Origin: an uncultured Lachnospiraceae bacterium
Lineage (GTDB): Bacteria > Bacillota > Clostridia > Lachnospirales > Lachnospiraceae
NCBI GenBank assembly: GCA_934408585.1
Contig: CAKRVA010000001.1
Location: forward strand, 186,001 to 250,000
DNA length: 64,000 bases
Direction of reading: 5' to 3'
Of the stretch, positions 7,420 through 16,319 are shown piece by piece. The notes under the pieces are model-generated. The model saw only the letters and a program-made list of their open reading frames with translations. It did no database searches and was not told the DNA's origin. The position numbers were made by a program, and so were the translations under genes. Numbering within the stretch: position 1 is the first letter of the stretch; each line of letters begins with the position of its first letter.

Positions 7420-8199
7420 TTATGCAATCAGATAATTTTTCATTACTCGCAAAGCATTTTTTTCAAGACGGGAAACCTGTGCCTGGGAGATACCAATCAT
7501 CTCTGCGACTTCCATTTGCGTTTTTCCCTCAAAGAAACGAAGACTGATAATCTCATGCTCCCGTTCCCCCAGCTTTTTCATTGCTTCACTTAATGAAATC
7601 TGTTCAATCCACTTTTCCTCTTTATTCTTCTTATCGCTAATCTGGTCCATGACATATAAGGTATCTCCACTGTCTGAAAAAACCGGTTCATACAGACTCA
7701 TCGGATTTTGTATGGCATCGAGAGCATAGACAATATCTTCCTTGGCGATTCCAATCTCTGTTGCGATTTCCTGCAGCGTCGGTTCCTTCATACTGCTTTT
7801 CATCATGCTCTCCTTCGCATAGATTGCTTTGTAGGCAGTGTCCTTCAAGGACCGGCTTACGCGAATACTACTGTTATCTCTTAAAAAACGCCGGATTTCT
7901 CCAATAATCATCGGCACCGCATACGTACTGAATTTTACATTGAGTGTCACGTCAAAATTATCAATTGCCTTTATCAATCCAATACAGCCTATCTGAAACA
8001 AATCATCCACGTTTTCATTACTTCCCGAAAAACGTTTGATGACACTCAATACAAGTCGAAGATTCCCTTCAATATATTGCTGCCTTGCCTCTTCATCCCC
8101 CTGTTTTATTTTTTGAAAAAACATCTCCTGCTCCGTTCCTCTTACAACCGGAAGCTTTGCAGTATTTACACCGCATATCTCCACCTTTCCCTGGGCCAT
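7420..8199 (-). CDS. sigG: RNA polymerase sporulation sigma factor SigG
   Basis: A 259-residue sigma-70 family protein. The N-terminus carries KVEICGVNTAKLPV, which closely matches the SigG signature. Region 2 has VDDLFQIGCIGLIKAIDNFD and KFSTYAVPMIIGEIRRFLRDN; region 4 ends in a helix-turn-helix (EVAEMIGISQAQVSRLEKNAL). In known sporeformers it directs late forespore transcription after engulfment. It sits beside ylmC and spoIIGA-sigE, the conserved arrangement. No pro-sequence is present, in contrast to SigE. Confidence 0.96.
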   Translation of the reverse strand: MAQGKVEICGVNTAKLPVVRGTEQEMFFQKIKQGDEEARQQYIEGNLRLVLSVIKRFSGSNENVDDLFQIGCIGLIKAIDNFDVTLNVKFSTYAVPMIIGEIRRFLRDNSSIRVSRSLKDTAYKAIYAKESMMKSSMKEPTLQEIATEIGIAKEDIVYALDAIQNPMSLYEPVFSDSGDTLYVMDQISDKKNKEEKWIEQISLSEAMKKLGEREHEIISLRFFEGKTQMEVAEMIGISQAQVSRLEKNALRVMKNYLIA

Positions 8200-8341
8200 G
8201 TGTATGACTCCTTTCCAACTTTATCCTTTATCTGTACTAGGAATCATGCACACATTATGGAAATTTTATACGTTATTTTTATAATCACAACTACTAAAAA
8301 AATACATATCTTATTAGTAGAAACCCAGGGGAGGTATTTCC

Positions 8342-8575
8342 ATGTTATTTTCCGAACTAAAATGCAAGGATGTCATCAATCTCAGAGACTGCCGCAAAAT
8401 TGGAAGAGTTTCCGATTTGGAATTTGATGAATGCAGTGGACAGATTCGAAAGCTGTTTGTTCCCTGTGGAAACCGGTTTTTAAACTTTTTGAACTGTGAA
8501 CCTGACTACTGCATTCCATATAAAGATATTAAACAGATTGGTCCCGATATTATTGTTGTAGATATTAAATGCTGA
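8342..8575 (+). CDS. ylmC: YlmC/YmxH family sporulation-associated PRC-barrel protein
   Basis: A 77-residue small protein, one of only two confident plus-strand genes in the window. It has a PRC-barrel-like fold signature (DLEFDECSGQIRKLFVPCG, IPYKDIKQIGPDIIVVDI) typical of the YlmC/YmxH family that accompanies sigE/sigG in Clostridia. The start ATG follows AGGGGAGG by 7 bp. It is divergent from sigG and convergent with sigE, with a 4-bp gap between the two stop codons. A biochemical function is not known. An inverted repeat CTACTAA/TTAGTAG lies in its leader near 8294-8321. Confidence 0.88.
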   Translation: MLFSELKCKDVINLRDCRKIGRVSDLEFDECSGQIRKLFVPCGNRFLNFLNCEPDYCIPYKDIKQIGPDIIVVDIKC

Positions 8576-8579
8576 CCCC

Positions 8580-9320
8580 TCAGGTCTCCCGCAGAAGTTC
8601 TCTCTTCAACCGCTTCATAATCTTTTTCTCCAATCTCGAGATGTAGGACTGGGAAATTCCAAGCAGCTCTGCTACTTCTTTCTGTGTAAGTTCCTCAGCA
8701 TCCGGCTTTCCCAGTCCGAAGCGGAGGTTAATAATCGTCCGTTCACGTTCCGAAAGTTTATTAACTGCCTTCAGAAGCAGTTTGCGCTCCACTTCATCCT
8801 CAATGTCTTTATAAATAATGTCCTCCTCGGTTCCGAGAATATCGGAAAGCAGGAGTTCATTTCCATCCCAGTCCACATTTAGCGGTTCGTCAATGGATAC
8901 TTCCAGTTTTGTCTTATTATTTCTGCGCAGATACATCAAAATCTCATTTTCAATGCACCTGGATGCGTACGTTGCCAGTTTTATATTTTTTTCCGGGTCA
9001 AACGTATTGATGGATTTAATCAGTCCTATCGTACCGATTGAGATTAAATCTTCTACCCCCACTCCGGTATTATCAAACTTTTTCGCAATATAAACCACCA
9101 ATCGCAAATTATGCTCTATAAGAATGGATTTCGCTTCCTCTTCATATTCTGTCCCAAGGTCACTGATTACCGCATTTTCCTTTTCCGCTTCCAGTGGTGG
9201 TGGCAGAACCTCAGACCCCCCGATATAATGAACGTCTCCCTGTCTTGTCAAAAGAAATCCCGGTTCTCTCCGATACATCTTAAACTGTAATTTCCCCGGA
9301 ATTGCTACTTTAAATACCAT
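8580..9320 (-). CDS. sigE: RNA polymerase sporulation sigma factor SigE precursor
   Basis: A 246-residue pro-sigma factor for the mother-cell programme. It has a short N-terminal pro-region (about 30 residues) ending at DVHYIGGSEVLPPPL, which matches the SpoIIGA cleavage region of Bacillus SigE (VYYIGG). Regions 2.1-2.4 (EDLISIGTIGLIKSINTFDPEKNIKLATYASRCIENEILMYLRR) and region 4 (LTQKEVAELLGISQSYISRLEKKIMKRLK) follow. The start is the ATG at 9318-9320, 8 bp after AGGAGG; an in-frame GTG six codons upstream overlaps that site. It is cotranscribed with spoIIGA. Confidence 0.96.
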   Translation of the reverse strand: MVFKVAIPGKLQFKMYRREPGFLLTRQGDVHYIGGSEVLPPPLEAEKENAVISDLGTEYEEEAKSILIEHNLRLVVYIAKKFDNTGVGVEDLISIGTIGLIKSINTFDPEKNIKLATYASRCIENEILMYLRRNNKTKLEVSIDEPLNVDWDGNELLLSDILGTEEDIIYKDIEDEVERKLLLKAVNKLSERERTIINLRFGLGKPDAEELTQKEVAELLGISQSYISRLEKKIMKRLKRELLRET

Positions 9321-9345
9321 TTTCTTTTCCTCCTGCACCCTTTTA

Positions 9346-10143
9346 TTATGTGAATAATTCTGATGGTAAAATCATTTGATAATTTTCATGAGAGGATAAT
9401 GTTCCCTTATAAACTGCCAGAATCATCCCCGTATGTATGCTTACACTATCTCCTCGGTGAATCTCCATCTTATCGATTTCGTACCCTTCCATCATTCCCC
9501 GTTCCTTTCCCAGACTGTGATAAGGTATTATTCTCATTTTTTCAGGCTTCATTGACCTTGTCATTCTTTCCCATACCCGTTCTTCCAAAATAGAAACACA
9601 CTTTCCGGATATCGGTTCTCTCAGACCATTTCCCGTATCAATCAATGCCAATACCTGTATTTTTTCACAATCTCCTTCTAAATGCACAACACAGGAATTA
9701 CAATTACGTTTTTTCTTAATTTTCCTGATTCCCCAACTACTACATCCATAAACCGCCAATCCCGCCAGCAATAAAAGCAGTCCGGAATTTCTTATGTTCC
9801 TAAAAAAAGGAACGTTTTTTTCCAAAGCCAGGAATGTTCCTCCCATCAGAAAAGATAATGTATACAGATATCCCATCTGACGCAGCAGTTCCTTCGGATG
9901 CCTTGGTCTGAAAACGATCCAGCAGCTTAATACAGATGTCAGAATCATTATGAATATGGTAGGAAGTTTATACATATTCCGAATCAGAATGCTGATGCAA
10001 AACAGGATTGCCCCGGTAATACTCCCTCCTAGGATTTTCAAAAAAGTGGTGGGCTTTCCTAAAATTCGAGAAGTTAATTTAAAGAGGTAAATATTCATAA
10101 CCACATTCAAAAAAAAGATACTTTCCATGTAAACTGTTCTCAT
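9346..10143 (-). CDS. spoIIGA: Sporulation sigma-E factor processing peptidase SpoIIGA
   Basis: A 265-residue membrane aspartic protease. The first ~140 residues carry about five membrane helices; the cytosolic C-terminal half holds the catalytic LIDTGNGL motif (Asp169). It cleaves the SigE pro-region in the mother cell, and sigE begins 25 bp downstream in the same operon. The ATG at 10141-10143 follows GGAGGTGAGG at a rather long spacing. Expression is predicted from a Spo0A-type promoter just upstream. Confidence 0.92.
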   Translation of the reverse strand: MRTVYMESIFFLNVVMNIYLFKLTSRILGKPTTFLKILGGSITGAILFCISILIRNMYKLPTIFIMILTSVLSCWIVFRPRHPKELLRQMGYLYTLSFLMGGTFLALEKNVPFFRNIRNSGLLLLLAGLAVYGCSSWGIRKIKKKRNCNSCVVHLEGDCEKIQVLALIDTGNGLREPISGKCVSILEERVWERMTRSMKPEKMRIIPYHSLGKERGMMEGYEIDKMEIHRGDSVSIHTGMILAVYKGTLSSHENYQMILPSELFT

Positions 10144-10179
10144 GTCTATGCTGTCTGTTCCTCACCTCCTTGTACCTTC

Positions 10180-10212
10180 ATTATAAACATGAAGGTCTTA
10201 CTATTTTGTCAA
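10180..10212 (-). promoter_or_regulatory. spoIIG-type promoter with 21-bp spacer
   Basis: On the minus strand, TTGACA (10207-10212) and TATAAT (10180-10185) are both perfect but 21 bp apart, too far for unaided sigma-A. The Bacillus subtilis spoIIG promoter has the same oddity (22 bp) and needs Spo0A. The start codon is about 40 bp downstream. Confidence 0.75.
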
Positions 10213-10256
10213 ACGGGCACCTGCAAAGACGCTCAGTTGTCGCAGAATTCGACAGT
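10205..10256. promoter_or_regulatory. Putative Spo0A (0A) boxes upstream of spoIIGA
   Basis: TTTGTCAAA (10205-10213, plus strand) matches the 0A box TTTGTCRAA at all nine positions and overlaps the -35 box. Two weaker boxes, GTTGTCGCA (10236-10244, plus) and ACTGTCGAA (10248-10256, minus), form an inverted pair about 25 bp farther upstream. Confidence 0.65.
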
Positions 10257-10270
10257 TAAAAAGCAGGTAC

Positions 10271-10298
10271 AAAAAAAGAGACCTGAAAAGGTCTCTTT
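10271..10298 (-). terminator. Intrinsic terminator after ftsZ (end of dcw operon)
   Basis: A 10-bp stem AAAGAGACCT/AGGTCTCTTT with a 4-nt loop, followed by further U residues on the minus strand, 17 bp after the ftsZ stop. Confidence 0.88.
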
Positions 10299-10315
10299 CC
10301 TAATTTTCTGATATT

Positions 10316-11533
10316 TTATTTCTTCTGAAGGAAATCCGGAATCTTAATCGGCTTGTCCGTTACGTTACTACGGATATCTCCCGGATTACTGATTCCCTGT
10401 ACCGGTCTCATTGGTGCAGTATTCATAGAAGGAGTACTGCTTCCCGGAATAATATTTAATTCCGAAGGCTTCGTTGTTCCCGGAGTTGTCATATTCTTCA
10501 ACGTAATGTTCGGTGTAACCGGCTTTACATACTTATTTGCAAAAGTGCCAAAACCAGATACCGGTTTATTCGTCGGAAGTGTTTCATCCTCCAGACCTGT
10601 TGCGATTACGGTAATTGTACAGGTATCGGTCTGTGTTTCGTCATACATAGCACCAAAGATGATATTGACATCATCTCCTGCGAGTTCCTGTACATAGCTT
10701 GCTGCATCAGATGCATCTGCAAGAGAAATATCTCCGGACACATTAATAATGACATGTGTTGCTCCGGATATCGTTGTATCAAGCAACGGACTTTCTACTG
10801 CCATCTTAACTGCTTCGCTTGCCTTATCATCGCCCTTGCCTGTACCAATACCAATATGTGCAATACCCTTGTCCTTCATAACGGTCTGAACATCCGCGAA
10901 GTCAAGGTTAATGATTGCAGGAACATTAATCAAGTCTGTAATTCCCTGTACTGCCTGCTGAAGTACCTCATCTGCTTTCTTAAGCGCATCCGGCATGGTT
11001 GTCCGACGGTCAACAATTTCAAGCAATTTATCATTCGGAATCACAATCAATGTATCTACATTATCTTTAATCTTAGCAATACCACCGATTGCATTTGTCA
11101 TACGGGTCTTAGCTTCAAAACGGAAAGGCTTCGTAACAACACCTACCGTAAGAATTCCCATATCCTTTGCCAGTTTTGCAACGACAGGTGCTGCACCGGT
11201 TCCTGTTCCGCCACCCATACCACAAGTAACGAATACCATGTCTGCACCTTTTAATGCTGCTGCAATTTCTTCGCAGCTTTCTTCTGCTGCTTTTTCACCA
11301 ATTTCCGGTTTTGCGCCTGCTCCAAGACCCTTGGTAAGCTTTTCCCCTATCTGCAAAACCTTTGCTGCTTTACAAAGCTGTAATGCCTGCTTATCTGTGT
11401 TAATTCCTACAAATTCAACACCTACAATGTTCTCATCTATCATTCGATTGACTGCATTATTTCCTGCTCCACCAACACCAACTACGATTATCTTAGCAGC
11501 AGCTTCTGCGTCATTTGTCTTAATCTCTAGCAA
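10316..11533 (-). CDS. ftsZ: Cell division protein FtsZ
   Basis: A 405-residue tubulin-like GTPase that builds the Z ring. It shows VGVGGAGNNAVNRM near the N-terminus, the tubulin signature GGGTGTGAAP (107-116), the T7 loop NLDFADV, a variable linker and the C-terminal conserved peptide IKIPDFLQKK. The start is assigned to a TTG at 11531-11533, 7 bp after AAGGAGG, giving MLEIKTNDAEAA; another in-frame TTG at 11560 has no ribosome-binding site. It is last in the dcw operon but has its own promoter, so it can be made independently of the wall genes. Confidence 0.97.
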   Translation of the reverse strand: MLEIKTNDAEAAAKIIVVGVGGAGNNAVNRMIDENIVGVEFVGINTDKQALQLCKAAKVLQIGEKLTKGLGAGAKPEIGEKAAEESCEEIAAALKGADMVFVTCGMGGGTGTGAAPVVAKLAKDMGILTVGVVTKPFRFEAKTRMTNAIGGIAKIKDNVDTLIVIPNDKLLEIVDRRTTMPDALKKADEVLQQAVQGITDLINVPAIINLDFADVQTVMKDKGIAHIGIGTGKGDDKASEAVKMAVESPLLDTTISGATHVIINVSGDISLADASDAASYVQELAGDDVNIIFGAMYDETQTDTCTITVIATGLEDETLPTNKPVSGFGTFANKYVKPVTPNITLKNMTTPGTTKPSELNIIPGSSTPSMNTAPMRPVQGISNPGDIRSNVTDKPIKIPDFLQKK

Positions 11534-11577
11534 AGGTGATTCCTCCTTCAATATTCCCAAATAAACTCATATACTTT

Positions 11578-11606
11578 ATCATATAATCTTTTTTCCAAAT
11601 TCGCAA
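11578..11606 (-). promoter_or_regulatory. Predicted ftsZ promoter
   Basis: TTGCGA (11601-11606) and TATGAT (11578-11583) with a 17-bp spacer on the minus strand, about 45 bp upstream of the TTG start and after the divIB stop codon. Confidence 0.7.
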
Positions 11607-11626
11607 CCATAAATTTCAGTTTTTTA

Positions 11627-12415
11627 TTAAAAATCAGAATCCGGTTCAAAAGATATATTTTTCGTTTCTTCCGTATAATTTTCCATCCGGAGCGTACCGC
11701 TCTTTCCCTCCAGTTCTGGCAACATATACTGTAATTTCATAAGCTTTTCATCTAAATCCGTAGCCGTTCCCAATGCCACTTTAACTTCATTAAAGTATAA
11801 TGTTAAGGTATTATCACTTCCAAAATAAATCTTATCAATAGATAAATTGTATTTATTTACCAGCTGCGTAATATTCAAAATAGACTTGAAAATTTCAGGA
11901 TCTTCCACAGGAAGTGGTTCATGTAATACTACATGGTCAAAATCCAATCCTGTAACCAACGGAATTCCCTTTGTTTTCTCTTCGGAACATTCCACCACAA
12001 TTCCATCCTTATCAAAATACATATAATTTTCCAGATACTCCACATATCCGGCCAAGGCCTTTTCATATACTTCCACCTTGATGGTGTGTGGATCGATTAC
12101 CGAAATATCCATTTTTTCCACAAAGGGAACTCCCGAAATACTCTTGTTACGATATTTCAAAGACAGAAACAGGGAATTATTTCCATAATGCCCTTTCATT
12201 ACCATGTTCAGAATTTCTTCCTCCGTGTAATGTACATTTCCTTCTACATAAGATGTCGTTACAGTATAATTTTTAATGATATACGCATAGACACCCACGA
12301 GTGCACATAACACAAATAAAATGATTCCCGCAATCACAAATATACTTTTATAATTTTGAAAATGATACGTTTTCTTTTTAATTGTCTTTATTTTCTTTTT
12401 CTTCTTTTTTGCCAT
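11627..12415 (-). CDS. divIB: Cell division protein DivIB/FtsQ
   Basis: A 262-residue bitopic division protein. It has a very basic cytosolic N-terminus (KKKKKKIKTIKKK), one membrane helix (about residues 24-47) and an extracytoplasmic POTRA-like domain starting YTVTTSYVEGNVHYTEEEI, followed by the FtsQ/DivIB beta domain. It stabilises the FtsL/DivIC septal complex. Its start overlaps the last 38 bp of murA, and an AAGGA site lies 5 bp upstream of the ATG, indicating translational coupling. Sequence divergence is normal for this family. Confidence 0.88.
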   Translation of the reverse strand: MAKKKKKKIKTIKKKTYHFQNYKSIFVIAGIILFVLCALVGVYAYIIKNYTVTTSYVEGNVHYTEEEILNMVMKGHYGNNSLFLSLKYRNKSISGVPFVEKMDISVIDPHTIKVEVYEKALAGYVEYLENYMYFDKDGIVVECSEEKTKGIPLVTGLDFDHVVLHEPLPVEDPEIFKSILNITQLVNKYNLSIDKIYFGSDNTLTLYFNEVKVALGTATDLDEKLMKLQYMLPELEGKSGTLRMENYTEETKNISFEPDSDF

Positions 12416-13691
12416 CTGTATCCTTACCTATATATATATTAACGCCAAGATTCTGATAATCCCGGCATACATCCTCGTATCCACGCTCAATAAAATGCTT
12501 ATTGGTAATCACCGTCTCTCCCTCTGCCATACAGCCAGCGATAATCAAAGACGCGCCGCCTCGCAGTTCACGTGCCGTAACCGGACATCCGTATAGCCTG
12601 GGTACTCCATTAATCACTGCCTTGCGGGCTCCAAGCAGTTGAATATCCGCCCCCATCTTTTGAAGCTCTGTGACTACCTGAAAACGATTTTCAAAAATAG
12701 TTTCTTCAATCAGACTGACTCCACCAGCTTTTGTCAACACCGCCATAAGCGGTGACTGCATATCGGTCGGGAATCCAGGAAACACCTCTGTTCTGGTGTA
12801 CGGTACTGCCGTAACATCCCCTTCTGCCATAATGGATATTCCCTCGGGTGACAATGCAATTTTTGCCCCCAGTTCTACCGCTTTTTGCAGCATACTTTTC
12901 ATGTGTGATACCGGTGCATCCCTCAGAAAAATATGTCCGCCGGTTCCAATCACACTGAAAAGATACGTTCCGGCAACAATGCGGTCAGAAGGAACACGAT
13001 AAGTCACTCCATGAAGCTTTTGTTCTCCTTTGATTAATAACGTCGTTCCACCAATGCCCTCAATAGTTGCACCTGCACTTTTCAAAAACTCACATAACGC
13101 CACAATTTCCGGTTCAGGTGCTGCGTTCTGAAGCACGGTTATACCTTTTGCTTTCACAGCCGCAAGAATCACATTTTCCGTTGCACCAACACTCGAAACA
13201 GGCAGTTTTATTACTGCACCGTGAAGCTCCTTTACATAAGCCCGGAAATATCCGTCTTCTTCGTAAAATTCTACCCCCATTTTCTGTAACGCTTTTATAT
13301 GGAGGTCAATCGGGCGTTCCCCAATTACGCATCCTCCGGGATACGCCAGCGCCACCTCACCGACTCTTCCCAGCATAGCGCCAAGCAGCATAACGGAAGA
13401 GCGCATGCATGTCACATTCTCATTGCGGATTGCATTTTCTTCCATCTGATACAATGACAATTTCGACGCATCAATTTCTATCGTACGATTTCCTTTACTG
13501 ATTCTGCATCCCAGAGAAGAAAGCAGATTGTTCATATGCTCTACATCTAAAATTCTGGGACAGTTTTCTATGACACATTTCCCATCAATCAAAAGTGCTG
13601 CCGCCATAATTGGCAAAACAGCATTTTTTGAACCCTGTATTCTCGTTTCTCCAAAAAGAGCATTTCCGCCCCTGATATGAATAGCATCCAC
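12378..13691 (-). CDS. murA: UDP-N-acetylglucosamine 1-carboxyvinyltransferase MurA
   Basis: A 437-residue enzyme for the first committed step of peptidoglycan synthesis (enolpyruvyl transfer from PEP to UDP-GlcNAc, the fosfomycin target). The active-site loop YPGGCVIGERPIDLH is at 118-131 with catalytic Cys121; the N-terminal GSKNAVLP substrate-binding motif is at 20-27. It lies between ftsW and divIB, a Clostridia-type dcw arrangement. The assigned ATG has a GGAAGG site 14-17 bp upstream, which is rather distant, so the start is slightly uncertain. Confidence 0.95.
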   Translation of the reverse strand: MDAIHIRGGNALFGETRIQGSKNAVLPIMAAALLIDGKCVIENCPRILDVEHMNNLLSSLGCRISKGNRTIEIDASKLSLYQMEENAIRNENVTCMRSSVMLLGAMLGRVGEVALAYPGGCVIGERPIDLHIKALQKMGVEFYEEDGYFRAYVKELHGAVIKLPVSSVGATENVILAAVKAKGITVLQNAAPEPEIVALCEFLKSAGATIEGIGGTTLLIKGEQKLHGVTYRVPSDRIVAGTYLFSVIGTGGHIFLRDAPVSHMKSMLQKAVELGAKIALSPEGISIMAEGDVTAVPYTRTEVFPGFPTDMQSPLMAVLTKAGGVSLIEETIFENRFQVVTELQKMGADIQLLGARKAVINGVPRLYGCPVTARELRGGASLIIAGCMAEGETVITNKHFIERGYEDVCRDYQNLGVNIYIGKDTDGKKEEKENKDN

Positions 13692-13767
13692 CTTTGACCA
13701 TCTACCTTCCGGTTTAAAGTATGACCTATTCTACTATATGAGCGTTATGTAAAAATGTTATCTTGTA

Positions 13768-14934
13768 CTATAAATCCTTTAGCTGGATTCCTCTTCCCAC
13801 ACTGAATACAATTCCGATTTCTGCTAACAGAAACATTACCGAAGAACCACCATAACTGATAAATGGTAAAGAAATACCGGTATTGGGAATCGTGTTGGTA
13901 ACTACCGCAACGTTCAGAATTACCTGAATTGCAATATGTCCCATAACTCCAACTACCAGAAGTGCACCAAACAAATCCGGTGCATTGTTTGCGATAATCA
14001 TACATCTCCATATCAAAAGCAGAAACATGAACAATACTGCGATTGCACCAAACAATCCGAGTTCTTCACAGATAATGGAAAAAATCATATCATTCTGTGC
14101 TTCCGGAAGGAATCCCAGTTTCTGCATGCTCTGTCCAAGTCCTTTTCCCAAAATTCCACCGGAACCAATTGCATACAAAGCCTGCAAGGTCTGAAATCCT
14201 TTTCCGCTTGCATATGCCTCCGGATCAAGCCATGCCAGAATACGTTCCCCACGGAATCCCATGCCCATATTGTTGCCTTCTGCCATCTTAACTATTGCAA
14301 ATACGACTATTGCTGCAACGGCAACTCCTGCCAGACCAAGAAGAATAAACCTTTTGTAATCCGGGCATGCAACAAACAACATTACAAAAGCAATTCCGAA
14401 AATAATAATCGCCGAACTCAGATTTCTCGTAATTACATAAATCAGAAGACTCATAGGTGCTGCCAGACCAAGTACAAAAAGGAACCCTTTCATTGTCCGG
14501 ATACGCCGTTTCATCCGGCAAATAACATATGCCAGGAACAAAATCATGGCAAGCTTTGCAACTTCTGCCGGTTGCAGGGAAATTCCCATAATTCTCAGCC
14601 ATCTTTTTGCACCGTTTGCTTCGATACCAAACGGAATAATAAGCAGAACAAGTACAACCGATATTCCATATCCCAAAACAGCAACACGCTCCCAGATATG
14701 ATATGGCAGATGTGCCGTAACAAACAACACTACCAATCCAGCCAATGTTGAAAAAATCTGTTTACGGAACAGATAGGTAGAATCATTGTATGTCAGATTT
14801 GCATCATATGCACTTGACGAATAAAGCATTACCAGTCCAAATGCCAGCAAAAACAAAACAATGAACAACAATGTATAATCGGAAAAAGACTCTTTACTTT
14901 TTTGTGCATTTTTTCGGAATCTTTCTATTGCCAC
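13768..14934 (-). CDS. ftsW: SEDS-family peptidoglycan polymerase FtsW/SpoVE
   Basis: A 388-residue polytopic protein with about ten membrane helices. SEDS landmarks include LGFLPEAQNDMIFSIICEELG (with the likely catalytic Asp) and NTGISLPFISYGGSS. It is a glycan-strand polymerase acting at the septum with a class B PBP, and the two class B PBP genes lie upstream. The start is GTG at 14932-14934 with AGGAGAG 7 bp upstream, 4 bp after murD. FtsW and sporulation-specific SpoVE cannot be told apart by sequence alone. Confidence 0.93.
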   Translation of the reverse strand: MAIERFRKNAQKSKESFSDYTLLFIVLFLLAFGLVMLYSSSAYDANLTYNDSTYLFRKQIFSTLAGLVVLFVTAHLPYHIWERVAVLGYGISVVLVLLIIPFGIEANGAKRWLRIMGISLQPAEVAKLAMILFLAYVICRMKRRIRTMKGFLFVLGLAAPMSLLIYVITRNLSSAIIIFGIAFVMLFVACPDYKRFILLGLAGVAVAAIVVFAIVKMAEGNNMGMGFRGERILAWLDPEAYASGKGFQTLQALYAIGSGGILGKGLGQSMQKLGFLPEAQNDMIFSIICEELGLFGAIAVLFMFLLLIWRCMIIANNAPDLFGALLVVGVMGHIAIQVILNVAVVTNTIPNTGISLPFISYGGSSVMFLLAEIGIVFSVGRGIQLKDL

Positions 14935-14938
14935 GAAA

Positions 14939-16300
14939 TTACTCTCCTATCTTATTTACCATCTCTTTAAAAATCTTACCACGTACTTCATAATTTGGAA
15001 ACATTCCCCAGCTTGCACAGGCAGGGGAAAGCAATACGGCATCTCCCGGTTTTGCCTCTCTTACACAGATTTCAAATGCTTCCTCAAAACTATCTGCGAG
15101 AATTACATTTTCAATTCCATGTGCTTTGGCACATGCAGCAATTTTATCTCTCGTCTGTCCCAATAAAACAAACGCTTTCACTTTTCCATCAAAGTTTTCA
15201 ATCCACTCATCATATTCGCTTCCTTTGTCATAGCCACCACCAATAAGAACTGTAGGCTTTGACATTGCACGGATTCCCTGAATGGCCGCATCTGGATTTG
15301 TTCCCTTGGAATCATTATAGTAGTCCACACCATTTTTTGTTGCCACAAATTCAATACGATGCTCTACTGCCTTAAACTGTTTTACCGTCTGCAATATAAT
15401 TTCCATTGGCACCTTCATGGCTCTGGAAATCGCAATCGCTGCCATCACATTTTCAACATTGCACATACCAACAAGATTCATTTCATGAATGTTCATAAGT
15501 GCCTGTTCCTTTCCATCCTCTGCAAGTACAATATCCTCGCCGGATAGATATAATCCGTCCGAAAGCTTTTGTTTGGAGGAAAAATATACTACCTTTGCCG
15601 GACAGCGTTTTCCAAATTCCCTTGTATAAGCATCTTCATAATTCAGGACACAGGTATCTTCCTTTGTCTGATTCTTAGCAATTTCTTCTTTTGTCTTTAC
15701 ATAGCATTCCATCGTATGATGACGATTTAAATGATCCGGTGTTATATTCAGGATTGCAGAAACCTTCGGTGCAAAATCATATACGGTTTCCAGCTGAAAG
15801 CTGCTGATTTCTGCCACAACAACAGAATCTTCCTTCGTTTCCAATGCAATATCCGTATATGGATTTCCAATATTTCCAACCACAAAAACGGAATCATAAT
15901 ATGCTCTCATGATATCGCCCACCAATGTGGTTGTCGTTGTTTTTCCATTTGTTCCGGTAATTGCAACAACACGTCCTTTGGCAAAGAAATCAGCAAGTTC
16001 AATTTCTCCCCATACAGGAATATTTCTCTGTTTAAAATCCAGAACCATCTCCGAGTCAATCGGAACTCCCGGACTAATCACAAGCAGTGAAATCTCCTTC
16101 TTTTTCTCTTCCGGAAACTGTCCGATTACAATTTCAAGCGGTTTGATTTGTGCTGTTTTTTCCTGAAGCTCCGCAAGATTAATCTTCTCATTACTATCAA
16201 AAAGAATCGGATTTGCACCTACCTTTGCCAAAAGCCCGGCAGCCCCGATTCCACTCTTTCCTGTTCCTATTACCAAAACCTTTTTGTCCTGAAAATTCAT
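14939..16300 (-). CDS. murD: UDP-N-acetylmuramoylalanine--D-glutamate ligase MurD
   Basis: A 453-residue Mur ligase adding D-glutamate to UDP-MurNAc-L-Ala. It has an N-terminal Rossmann motif VIGTGKSGIGAA (10-21), the ATP loop GTNGKTTT (116-123), LNITPDHLNRH and the C-terminal domain entry HRIEFV/NDSKGTNPDA. The ATG at 16298-16300 is preferred because GAAAGG lies 8 bp upstream; a TTG ten codons earlier overlaps the end of mraY. It is in the wall branch of the dcw operon. Confidence 0.95.
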   Translation of the reverse strand: MNFQDKKVLVIGTGKSGIGAAGLLAKVGANPILFDSNEKINLAELQEKTAQIKPLEIVIGQFPEEKKKEISLLVISPGVPIDSEMVLDFKQRNIPVWGEIELADFFAKGRVVAITGTNGKTTTTTLVGDIMRAYYDSVFVVGNIGNPYTDIALETKEDSVVVAEISSFQLETVYDFAPKVSAILNITPDHLNRHHTMECYVKTKEEIAKNQTKEDTCVLNYEDAYTREFGKRCPAKVVYFSSKQKLSDGLYLSGEDIVLAEDGKEQALMNIHEMNLVGMCNVENVMAAIAISRAMKVPMEIILQTVKQFKAVEHRIEFVATKNGVDYYNDSKGTNPDAAIQGIRAMSKPTVLIGGGYDKGSEYDEWIENFDGKVKAFVLLGQTRDKIAACAKAHGIENVILADSFEEAFEICVREAKPGDAVLLSPACASWGMFPNYEVRGKIFKEMVNKIGE

Positions 16301-16319
16301 TTTTTTAGCCTTTCTATCT

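Noticed and set aside
8200..8300. Sigma-F/G-type promoter upstream of sigG (GTATA ... CATGATT)
   Set aside because: The match to forespore consensus boxes is partial and the spacing ambiguous, so it was not listed as a feature.
13745..14602. Several out-of-frame minus- and plus-strand open frames within ftsW
   Set aside because: They are shadows of the ftsW reading frame with no start signals or family likeness.
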